Source: Wenzhouxiangellaceae bacterium
GTDB taxonomy: Bacteria; Pseudomonadota; Gammaproteobacteria; Xanthomonadales; Wenzhouxiangellaceae
Assembly (NCBI GenBank): GCA_023258355.1
Contig: JALQZL010000072.1
Span: 1 to 7,455, forward strand
Direction of reading: 5' to 3'
Length of the DNA stretch: 7,455 bases
The position numbers and the translations under genes are program-made. A model generated the notes under the pieces. The model was not told the origin of the DNA. It saw only the letters and a list, made by a program, of their open reading frames with translations, and did no database searches. How positions within the stretch are numbered: position 1 is the first letter of the stretch; each line of letters begins with the position of its first letter. Positions 1 through 5,240 of this stretch are shown here, piece by piece.

Positions 1-1
1 C

Positions 2-466
2 ATTCATGCCGGGACCGGTGCAGACAATGTCTCTCCTGGGGAGTTGGTCATTCATTTCAATATTCGAAACAATCCCAATAACTCACAAGCTGCGCTGAAG
101 GCCATGATTGAAGAATTACTGATGCAGCATGACCCGGGTCCGTGGGAGTTGGACTGGCGGGTATCGGCTGAGCCGTTTGGTCCTTGCCAAGGCGCTTACT
201 TGGAGGCAGTGGTGGCTGCCTGCCAACACGCCCTTGGCCGTCGACCCCGCTTGGATACGGGTGGGGGTACTTCTGATGGGCGGTTTTTTGGTCCCCTGGG
301 TATCCCTGTGATTGAGGTGGGTCCAGTCAATGCCACCATTCACCAAATTGATGAGCATGTGGTGGTTGAGGACTTGGTGCGCTTGCCAAATTTGTACCTC
401 ACGATTAATGAGGTTGTCTTGGGGTTGGCATCACTCAACCGATCAACCGATGAAGAGGTAAGTTGA
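2..466 (+). CDS. dapE: Succinyl-diaminopimelate desuccinylase, C-terminal part (5' end outside window)
   Basis: The frame is open from base 2 and gives the last 154 residues of DapE, against about 375 in the full family, so the gene begins upstream. DapE is a cytoplasmic zinc aminopeptidase-like hydrolase that cleaves N-succinyl-LL-diaminopimelate to LL-diaminopimelate and succinate in the lysine and peptidoglycan precursor pathway. Seen in the sequence: a 'NVSPGEL' stretch near the start, matching the re-entry from the dimerisation (lid) domain; the family signature 'GGGTSDGRF' at about 254-286; and 'EVGPVNATIHQIDE' at about 314-355, whose His codon (341-343) corresponds to the zinc-ligand histidine near the C-terminus of DapE. 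A TTG at 44 is an internal codon, not a start. The stop TGA (464-466) shares a base with the ftsB ATG, so the two genes are probably co-transcribed and translationally coupled. ArgE/CPG2-type relatives are less likely because of the DapE-specific signatures. Confidence 0.95.
   Translation: MHAGTGADNVSPGELVIHFNIRNNPNNSQAALKAMIEELLMQHDPGPWELDWRVSAEPFGPCQGAYLEAVVAACQHALGRRPRLDTGGGTSDGRFFGPLGIPVIEVGPVNATIHQIDEHVVVEDLVRLPNLYLTINEVVLGLASLNRSTDEEVS
455..458 (+). promoter_or_regulatory. Ribosome binding site of ftsB inside the dapE 3' end
   Basis: GAGG lies seven bases before the ATG at 466. It favours that ATG over the in-frame TTG at 463 and places the ftsB start inside the dapE stop codon (TGATG). 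Confidence 0.55.
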
Positions 467-840
467 TGCGTATTCTGGTGGGTCTTCTGGTGGTCTTGTT
501 AGTTTGGATGCAGTGGCAGCTCTGGCATGAGTTGGCACAAGTGCGCACGTTGAACGCTCGTCTTGCTGAGCAATTAGACACCAACACGCGCCTTCAAGAT
601 AGAAATGACGCGCTGTTTGCCGAGGTGCAGGATCTCAGGGAAGGTTTGGAAGCGATTGAAGAGCGAGCGCGCACCGAATTGGGTCTGGTGGGAGAGGGAG
701 AGTCGTTTTTCTTGATTGTGGATCCCGAGGCCGTGGGTGATTCTGTCGAGGGCTTGGCCAGTCCCTCCAGCCCGTCGACCAGCGATGAAGCGGACCAAGA
801 GGGTCAGCCATCACAGCCCGAGCCAACGCCGCAACCCTAG
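466..840 (+). CDS. ftsB: Cell division protein FtsB
   Basis: A 124-residue bitopic inner-membrane protein of the FtsQLB divisome subcomplex, which helps pass the activation signal to septal peptidoglycan synthesis (FtsWI). Seen: a short cytoplasmic N-terminus; a membrane helix at about residues 3-20 with the Trp/Gln-rich end 'WMQWQLW', typical of FtsB; a periplasmic coiled coil at about 22-62 with the family-like stretch 'RNDALFAEVQDL'; then 'EERARTELGL' (65-74) and 'GESFF', matching the EERARNELSM...GETFY region of E. coli FtsB. The tail from about residue 90 is Pro/Ser/acidic-rich low-complexity sequence and makes the protein about 20 residues longer than E. coli FtsB. The ATG at 466 overlaps the dapE stop by one base and has a GAGG ribosome site. 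In many gammaproteobacteria ftsB lies between eno and ispD; here it follows dapE. Confidence 0.93.
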   Translation: MRILVGLLVVLLVWMQWQLWHELAQVRTLNARLAEQLDTNTRLQDRNDALFAEVQDLREGLEAIEERARTELGLVGEGESFFLIVDPEAVGDSVEGLASPSSPSTSDEADQEGQPSQPEPTPQP

Positions 841-850
841 CACACGATTT

Positions 851-1780
851 ATGAACACCATGCACCACTACTCCTTTCAGCGCGGTCTCTTTGATTCAGC
901 CGATGGTCGGCTCACAGGTCCCGAAGGGCAGTGCAAAGTATTGAGGCCAAAAGTTGCTCAATTGTTAGACCGGCTGTTGCAAACGCCCAATGAAGTGGTG
1001 AGCAAGCACCAATTGGTTGAGGCGATTTGGGCCGATGGCACTGTGGTGGAGTTTGAGACGGGTTTGGCGGCACTACTCAAGGAATTACGACAGGCCTTCA
1101 CTGAAGTTGGTTTGGCAGCTGAGTTGATTGAGACACTGCCCCGGCGAGGCCTTCGGATCAACACAACGGTATCGGATCAGTCCACTCAGGCTGTCACACC
1201 CAAGCCTCAGCCCCTCGAAGGCATCGGCAAGCTGACTCGCCACCAATGGCTATCAGCCCTATTGACCCTCACCCTGCTGGTGGTCGTTGCCACCCTGGTC
1301 ATCCGATTGTCGCCGCCGTCGATAGATTCGCCAGACGGCTCTTTGACAGACGGCTCGGAACAGACATTGGTGATCTTGCCTTTCGAGGTGTTTACAGAGC
1401 TCGGCGATGGCATGTCGGCCGAAGCACTGTTGGTGGCTGATGCCATGCTGACTGATCTGTGGACGGCGAACTTATCGAAGGTGAGTCTCTTGGGTAGAGC
1501 CTCAACCAGCGCCTACGGCAACCAGCCGGATTTGGCCAAAATGCTGGCAGATGACCTCGGTGCGGATCTGGTCATTGAGGGGCGCGTTTTAGTGGCAGGG
1601 GAGACCATAGAAGTGAGTGCTCGGTTGTTGCAAGCCCATTCTTTTGAGGTGCTTTGGTCTGACAGTGTTGTGCTCACTTACAGTGAAGGCCAGCGATCGA
1701 CCCGGATCCGCGAGGCCAGTCGGCAACTCATTCAGGCCTTGTCAGACGCTTGGCCGCTGGCGTTCTCTCAGGCGCATTGA
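851..1780 (+). CDS. CadC-like membrane-anchored winged-helix transcriptional regulator
   Basis: A 309-residue one-component regulator. Residues about 8-104 form an OmpR/PhoB-type winged helix (Trans_reg_C): 'LRPKVAQLLDRLL' is the first helix region, 'EVVSKHQLVEAIW' the second, 'GLAALLKELRQAF' the recognition helix, and 'IETLPRRGLRI' the C-terminal hairpin (compare IxTVxGxGYR). There is no receiver domain or phospho-acceptor Asp. A linker leads to one membrane helix at about 134-152. The periplasmic part (about 172-300) starts 'TLVILPFEVF' and has 'GADLVIEGRVLVAGETIEV', the pattern of the TolB-N/FlgO-like domain found behind CadC-type winged helices. The expected role is to sense a periplasmic or membrane signal and bind DNA from the membrane. 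Ligand and targets cannot be read from sequence. The start is uncertain: ATG 851 is chosen because it leaves ftsB intact with a 10-base gap; ATG 860 is possible, and ATG 785 would overlap ftsB by 56 bases. None has a clear Shine-Dalgarno. It is probably co-transcribed with dapE-ftsB. Confidence 0.85.
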   Translation: MNTMHHYSFQRGLFDSADGRLTGPEGQCKVLRPKVAQLLDRLLQTPNEVVSKHQLVEAIWADGTVVEFETGLAALLKELRQAFTEVGLAAELIETLPRRGLRINTTVSDQSTQAVTPKPQPLEGIGKLTRHQWLSALLTLTLLVVVATLVIRLSPPSIDSPDGSLTDGSEQTLVILPFEVFTELGDGMSAEALLVADAMLTDLWTANLSKVSLLGRASTSAYGNQPDLAKMLADDLGADLVIEGRVLVAGETIEVSARLLQAHSFEVLWSDSVVLTYSEGQRSTRIREASRQLIQALSDAWPLAFSQAH

Positions 1781-1821
1781 AGCCGAAAAGACACCCTGTT
1801 CCTGAGCACTTAACCCCCGTT

Positions 1822-1851
1822 TTGTCTGGGCTGGAGAGACTGTCATCTAAT
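1822..1851 (+). promoter_or_regulatory. Candidate sigma70 promoter of the TonB operon
   Basis: TTGTCT (1822-1827, 4 of 6 to the -35 consensus) and TCTAAT (1846-1851, 5 of 6 to the -10 consensus) are 18 bases apart in the only long gap before the operon. Transcription would start near 1858, leaving a leader of about 54 bases before the ATG at 1912. This is a by-eye match with no experimental support. An alternative TACACT at 1868-1873 has no properly spaced -35. Confidence 0.4.
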
Positions 1852-1863
1852 TGAAATCTCTCC
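1833..1863 (+). repeat. Perfect 7-bp inverted repeat around the -10 element
   Basis: GGAGAGA (1833-1839) and TCTCTCC (1857-1863) are exact reverse complements separated by 17 bases. The left arm falls in the spacer of the candidate promoter and the right arm at the predicted transcription start. Arm centres are 24 bases apart. This suits an operator for a dimeric regulator, but a chance match cannot be excluded. The right arm is followed by TTCCTAC rather than a T tract, so it is not an intrinsic terminator. Confidence 0.4.
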
Positions 1864-1911
1864 TTCCTACACTAGTGACTGAGCCTTTTTGAATAGCGTC
1901 TGGACGGTCAC

Positions 1912-2730
1912 ATGCCAAGTAAGAATGCCCGTGGGTTTGCACGACAACTCCTTTTGTTTCTCGCCTTGGCACCGTTATCGGTGGCCACTGCTCAATCAGT
2001 CAATCAATCCGAAGACCAAGCGCTGACCAACCTTGCCAAAGAGTTGGTGGTGCTTCGTGCGCAGATTGAGTCTTTGAACGCAGAGCTCGGCGACATGACA
2101 GCACAGCATCGCGCCACCATGAATGCACTGGCCATCCAAAAAGGGGAGCTGGAGGCGTCCAAGCGTCGAGAAGATCTCAGGGTGAGAGAGCTCGAGGAAG
2201 ACTTAGCCAATAACCGCGCCAGAGCCAGAGAGGCTGGTCTGGCCTCTGAGGCGTTGATTCCAGTCGCCACCTCAGCCATTGATCAATTGAAGACCCATGT
2301 GAATACGGGTTTTCCATTTAAGCGTGCCGAGCGCCTGGCCGCGCTCAATACGCTCGAGGACCAGTTGGCCACACAGGCCCTGACACCTGCTCGGGTGGTG
2401 AACCGGCTATGGGGATTTTATGAAGATGAGTTGCGTTTGGCGCGTGAAAATGGACTGTATTCGCAGACCATCGATTTGGCGGGGGAGTCTGTCTTGGCTG
2501 ATGTGGCCAAGCTTGGTGTGATGGCCATGTACTTTGAGACCCGAGATGGTCGCTTTGGCTATGCCAGACTTGATCCTGATGGCTGGCGATTTGTGGAGGC
2601 CAGCGGAGGTGGCGAGCGTCAACAAATCAAGGCGTTATTTGATGCGCTACAAAAGCAGATCAGAGCTGGCTTGTTCGAGTTACCTAATGGCTCTATTGAG
2701 TTAAATGCTACCCCACGGGAGGCCGAGTAA
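1912..2730 (+). CDS. DUF3450 family periplasmic coiled-coil protein of a TonB2-type operon
   Basis: A 272-residue exported protein. The N-terminus has basic residues (K4, R7, R11), a hydrophobic core at about 12-25 and a probable signal peptidase I site after 'ATA' (about residue 27). Residues about 38-108 are charged heptad-like sequence (for example 'LRAQIESLNAEL' and 'RVRELEEDLANNRARA'), a long coiled coil. The C-terminal part (about 118-262) has the family-like stretches 'FPFKRAERLAAL', 'NRLWGFYEDELRLA', 'LGVMAMYFETRDGRFGYA' and a final 'ELPNGSIEL'. DUF3450 proteins have no established biochemical activity but are known as the first gene of TonB2/TtpC-type operons, which matches the genes that follow. 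A periplasmic structural or coupling partner of the TtpC-like protein is the natural inference. ATG 1912 is preceded by a weak purine run (GGACGG, 1902-1907). The stop TAA shares a base with the next ATG. Confidence 0.86.
   Translation: MPSKNARGFARQLLLFLALAPLSVATAQSVNQSEDQALTNLAKELVVLRAQIESLNAELGDMTAQHRATMNALAIQKGELEASKRREDLRVRELEEDLANNRARAREAGLASEALIPVATSAIDQLKTHVNTGFPFKRAERLAALNTLEDQLATQALTPARVVNRLWGFYEDELRLARENGLYSQTIDLAGESVLADVAKLGVMAMYFETRDGRFGYARLDPDGWRFVEASGGGERQQIKALFDALQKQIRAGLFELPNGSIELNATPREAE
2717..2722 (+). promoter_or_regulatory. Ribosome binding site of the ttpC-like gene
   Basis: GGGAGG lies seven bases before the ATG at 2730 and within the 3' end of the upstream gene. It supports the start that overlaps the preceding TAA by one base. 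Confidence 0.65.
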
Positions 2731-4154
2731 TGAACCCATTAAATCTCGGCCGTCTTGGCTCGGTGCTCTTAGCCCTGTGGCTACTCGCACTGACTGAGCC
2801 ATCTCAATCACAGTCAGCCGATGAACTGAATTCGACTGAGAAGCCAACCGAACAAGAGGCGGTTGAGGTGGTGACTCAAGCGCCATCGCTGGAGCAAGCC
2901 TATCAGCGGGAGTTTGCTTTTTTGCAAGCACAACGGCGCGAACTTCAAGCGCGGCTAGATTCCTTCAAATCACGCTCAGCGGCTGAGCAAGACGAGATCC
3001 AATCCCAAATTGAGCTGCTTGAAGGGGATGTGGTGGCCGTCAGAGCCCAAGCACAAAGACTGGATGATCTTGTGTTTGATTCAGAGCAGGCCGTTGAGAC
3101 AGCGCGCTCTAATGTCGATGTCTTGACTTCCACGTTATTACAGGCAGACATCACGCTAGAGGATGCTTTTGAAGCGCCAGCCAGTGAGGCGACCCCAGCG
3201 CCTGCAGACTTCGAAGCGCTTTTTGGTGCGGCCAGTGACACGCTGATGAGCGCCGGTCAGGTCTCCGAGCGTCCAGGCACTTTTTTTGCGCTGGATGGCA
3301 CTGAGGTCTCCGGGCAAATCATCGAAGTCGGTCGCATTGCCGCTTTTGGACTCTCTGAGACGGTGCAAGGGGCTTTGGCGCCGGCCGGTGGCGGGGCCTA
3401 CAAGGTTTGGGAGAGCAGTGGAGGACAGCGGACTGCCCAAGCGCTGGCCGATGGCCAGAAGCCTGATGCCATCACGCTGTTTGCCTTCGAGTCACTGGCC
3501 AATGAAATCGAAGCTGGCGCAGACAAATCACTGATTGAAGTGATTCAAAGCGGGGGTCTGATTGGCTGGATCATCACATTGCTCGGTTTGGTGGGTGTGG
3601 GTCTGGTGATCGCACGCATTCAGTTTTTGCGGGCAGCCAGTGCCTCAACAGAGACTTTGGTCGCCGCCGTGGCCTCACAAGTGAGTGAAGGTGACCGGGC
3701 GGGGGCGCTTGAGACATTGAAGCAATTCAAAGGGGCGACGGCCAGAGTGTTGGCAACGGCGATTCGAAACCTAGACCGTGAGCGAGAGCATTTAGAAGAT
3801 GTGATTTCAGAATCGCTACTCAACGAATCGTCCACGCTCAACCGCTTTGGCGCGGTGATCATCGTGATCGCGGCTGTCTCACCCTTGTTGGGGCTTTTGG
3901 GAACCGTGACGGGAATGATTTCGACGTTTGATGTCATCACTGAATTCGGCACGGGTGATCCGAAGCTGCTCTCGGGCGGGATTTCGATTGCGTTGGTCAC
4001 AACACAACTGGGCTTGATCGTGGCTATTCCTTTATTACTCGCAGGCAATGTTCTCTCTGGATGGGCTGAGCGCATTAAAGATGAGATGGAAAAAAGCGCA
4101 CTGCATATCGTCAACCGATATGTGGAAGGGCAGGTTGGCAGGTCAGCAGGTTAA
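2730..4154 (+). CDS. ttpC: TtpC-like protein: periplasmic coiled coil fused to a MotA/TolQ/ExbB domain
   Basis: A 474-residue inner-membrane protein of the TtpC type, known in Vibrio as a fourth essential part of the TonB2 complex beside ExbB2 and ExbD2. Seen: an N-terminal hydrophobic signal at about 8-22; a charged periplasmic coiled coil at about 55-140; an Ala/Pro/Glu-rich linker; a small periplasmic domain at about 160-250 with 'SGQIIEVGRIAAFGL' and 'LAPAGGGAYKVW'; then the proton-channel domain with membrane helices at about 275-298, 373-397 and 414-445. The motif 'LLGLLGTVTGMISTFD' (386-401) and 'TTQLGLIVAIP' (424-434) are the family hallmarks. The position of E. coli ExbB Glu176 is Ile420 here, while Thr residues matching Thr148 (T392) and Thr181 (T425) remain. 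It is about twice the length of a plain ExbB because of the N-terminal addition. The start has a good GGGAGG site and is coupled to the DUF3450 gene; the exbB ATG follows six bases after the stop. Confidence 0.9.
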   Translation: MNPLNLGRLGSVLLALWLLALTEPSQSQSADELNSTEKPTEQEAVEVVTQAPSLEQAYQREFAFLQAQRRELQARLDSFKSRSAAEQDEIQSQIELLEGDVVAVRAQAQRLDDLVFDSEQAVETARSNVDVLTSTLLQADITLEDAFEAPASEATPAPADFEALFGAASDTLMSAGQVSERPGTFFALDGTEVSGQIIEVGRIAAFGLSETVQGALAPAGGGAYKVWESSGGQRTAQALADGQKPDAITLFAFESLANEIEAGADKSLIEVIQSGGLIGWIITLLGLVGVGLVIARIQFLRAASASTETLVAAVASQVSEGDRAGALETLKQFKGATARVLATAIRNLDREREHLEDVISESLLNESSTLNRFGAVIIVIAAVSPLLGLLGTVTGMISTFDVITEFGTGDPKLLSGGISIALVTTQLGLIVAIPLLLAGNVLSGWAERIKDEMEKSALHIVNRYVEGQVGRSAG

Positions 4155-4160
4155 CTTTTG

Positions 4161-4799
4161 ATGATCAATGTGCTCATTCAAGATGTCCTCGCTTACTTTG
4201 AAGTTGGTGGCTTTGTCATGCCGCCACTTTTTTTGGCGACGTTTGTCATGTGGTACGCCATCGGGATGCGCTGGGCTGACTTGCGTCGTGGTTCAAAGCA
4301 CTCGGTCAGAGAATTGATTCGTCGTTACCAGCGCCCGCAAGGCCGGCATGCGCCAGGGGGACTGATTGACTCAGCGATTGTGGCAGGTTTAGAAGTGGCT
4401 GACCGCTCACCACCTGACTTGCGACTTTGGCTAGAGGATGGTCTTGCGCCATTCGAGAGACAAACCAAACGGTACCGCGCATTGATCACGTCGATTGTGG
4501 CGACGGCCCCTGTTCTGGGTTTGTTGGGCACCGTGACTGGGATGATTGAAACATTCGACGCTTTGGGCAACATGACCTTATTTTCTCAGTCTGGTGGCAT
4601 CGCCGGCGGCATTTCTCAAGCCTTATTCACAACCCAAATGGGACTTGGCATTGCGATACCAGGGCTCATTATTTCGCGGTTGCTCGATCGAAAAGCCATG
4701 CGGCTTCGCCAAGAATTGTTGCAGGTGAAGGACATCCTGTGCGCCGAGCACCGTGCGCCGACTTCAAACCTATCTTTAAGCGTGAGAGCGTCGACATGA
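4161..4799 (+). CDS. exbB: ExbB-type proton channel subunit (MotA/TolQ/ExbB family)
   Basis: A 212-residue inner-membrane protein forming, with ExbD, the motor that couples proton flow to TonB movement. Membrane helices are at about 16-36, 106-131 and 146-172, the ExbB pattern with a large cytoplasmic loop between the first two. 'APVLGLLGTVTGMIETFD' (116-133) and 'GGISQALFTTQMGLGIAIP' (149-167) are the conserved regions. Thr124 and Thr158 match E. coli ExbB Thr148 and Thr181, but Gln153 replaces Glu176. TolQ is less likely because the neighbours are TonB-type and no TolA or TolB is present. The start is ATG 4161; an in-frame TTG at 4158 sits closer (7 bases) to the AGCAGG at 4145-4150, so the N-terminus could be one residue longer. 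The stop overlaps the exbD start in an ATGA. Confidence 0.93.
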   Translation: MINVLIQDVLAYFEVGGFVMPPLFLATFVMWYAIGMRWADLRRGSKHSVRELIRRYQRPQGRHAPGGLIDSAIVAGLEVADRSPPDLRLWLEDGLAPFERQTKRYRALITSIVATAPVLGLLGTVTGMIETFDALGNMTLFSQSGGIAGGISQALFTTQMGLGIAIPGLIISRLLDRKAMRLRQELLQVKDILCAEHRAPTSNLSLSVRAST

Positions 4800-5209
4800 G
4801 ACACATGCGCGAACGGACAGATGATCAGCAAAATGTGGATATCTCCCCATTGATCGACATGGTCTTTATCTTGTTAATTTTCTTCATGGTCTCGACCACG
4901 TTTGTTAAAGACATGAAGTTGGACTTAGAGCGTCCCACCGCTGGCTCCGCAGCCACTGCCTCAACCAAGGCCATTCGACTCTATATCGATAACTCAGGGG
5001 ATACCTATCTGGATGGTCAACCCATTCAAGTATGGGTCATCCAAAGCCGGCTTAGAGAATTACTCAGTGGCATGAGTGAGCCATCCGTGCTTGTCGTGAC
5101 GGATGAAAACGTCCCCTCTGGTCGACTGGTGGAAGTGGTTGATCAGGCGCGCATGGCTGGTGCAATCGATGTGGGCGTTGCCACCGTTGAGGAAGCTGGC
5201 GCAGGTTAG
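4796..5209 (+). CDS. exbD: ExbD-type biopolymer transport protein
   Basis: A 137-residue single-span protein of the ExbD/TolR family. A short cytoplasmic N-terminus is followed by one membrane helix at about 17-36 containing 'ISPLIDMVFILLIFFMV'; Asp21 corresponds to the proton-carrying Asp25 of E. coli ExbD. The rest is a periplasmic domain (about 45-137) with 'SVLVVTDENVPSGRLVEVVDQARMAG', the usual C-terminal ExbD/TolR fold pattern in which the last strands follow the 'VVxVMDxARxAG'-like helix. ATG 4796 is chosen because it gives a four-base ATGA overlap with exbB and follows a GAGAG at 4784-4788. A longer reading from GTG 4739 would run far into exbB and add no recognisable sequence. ATG 4805 is a minor alternative. 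Confidence 0.94.
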   Translation: MRHMRERTDDQQNVDISPLIDMVFILLIFFMVSTTFVKDMKLDLERPTAGSAATASTKAIRLYIDNSGDTYLDGQPIQVWVIQSRLRELLSGMSEPSVLVVTDENVPSGRLVEVVDQARMAGAIDVGVATVEEAGAG

Positions 5210-5217
5210 TGCGCCAG
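5196..5217 (+). other. Perfect 8-bp stem-loop across the exbD stop codon
   Basis: CTGGCGCA (5196-5203) and TGCGCCAG (5210-5217) pair perfectly around a six-base loop, GGTTAG, which contains the exbD TAG stop (5207-5209). Six of the eight pairs are G-C. No T tract follows, so it is not a standard intrinsic terminator. It lies ten bases before the tonB Shine-Dalgarno, at the widest junction in the operon. Possible roles are mRNA processing or stability, or tuning of tonB expression; these are inference. Confidence 0.6.
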
Positions 5218-5227
5218 ACTGTTGATT

Positions 5228-5232
5228 AGGAG
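5228..5232 (+). promoter_or_regulatory. Strong ribosome binding site of tonB
   Basis: AGGAG lies eight bases before the ATG at 5241. It is the clearest Shine-Dalgarno in the window and fixes the tonB start. It suggests tonB initiates independently rather than by coupling to exbD. Confidence 0.75.
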
Positions 5233-5240
5233 AATTTATC

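Noticed and set aside
716..850. Longer N-terminus for the CadC-like regulator, overlapping ftsB
   Set aside because: The extra residues read as Arg/Pro-rich out-of-frame ftsB sequence and have no winged-helix similarity; the domain begins just after ATG 851/860.
1276..1283. Chi-like octamer GCTGGTGG
   Set aside because: A single occurrence inside coding sequence for Leu-Leu-Val-Val is expected by chance and shows nothing about this locus.
1841..1860. A/T-rich stretch as a Fur box
   Set aside because: It does not show the paired GATAAT-type hexamers at acceptable match when read on either strand.
1833..1870. Intrinsic terminator after the regulator gene
   Set aside because: The 7-bp stem has a 17-base loop and no following T tract.
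1851..1873. TTGAAA (1851-1856) with TACACT (1868-1873) as a promoter
   Set aside because: The spacer is only 11 bases, far from the usual 16-18.
3620..4114. Minus-strand open frame (164 codons) opposite the TtpC-like gene
   Set aside because: Ser/Ile-rich translation with no domain, fully inside a well-supported gene on the other strand.
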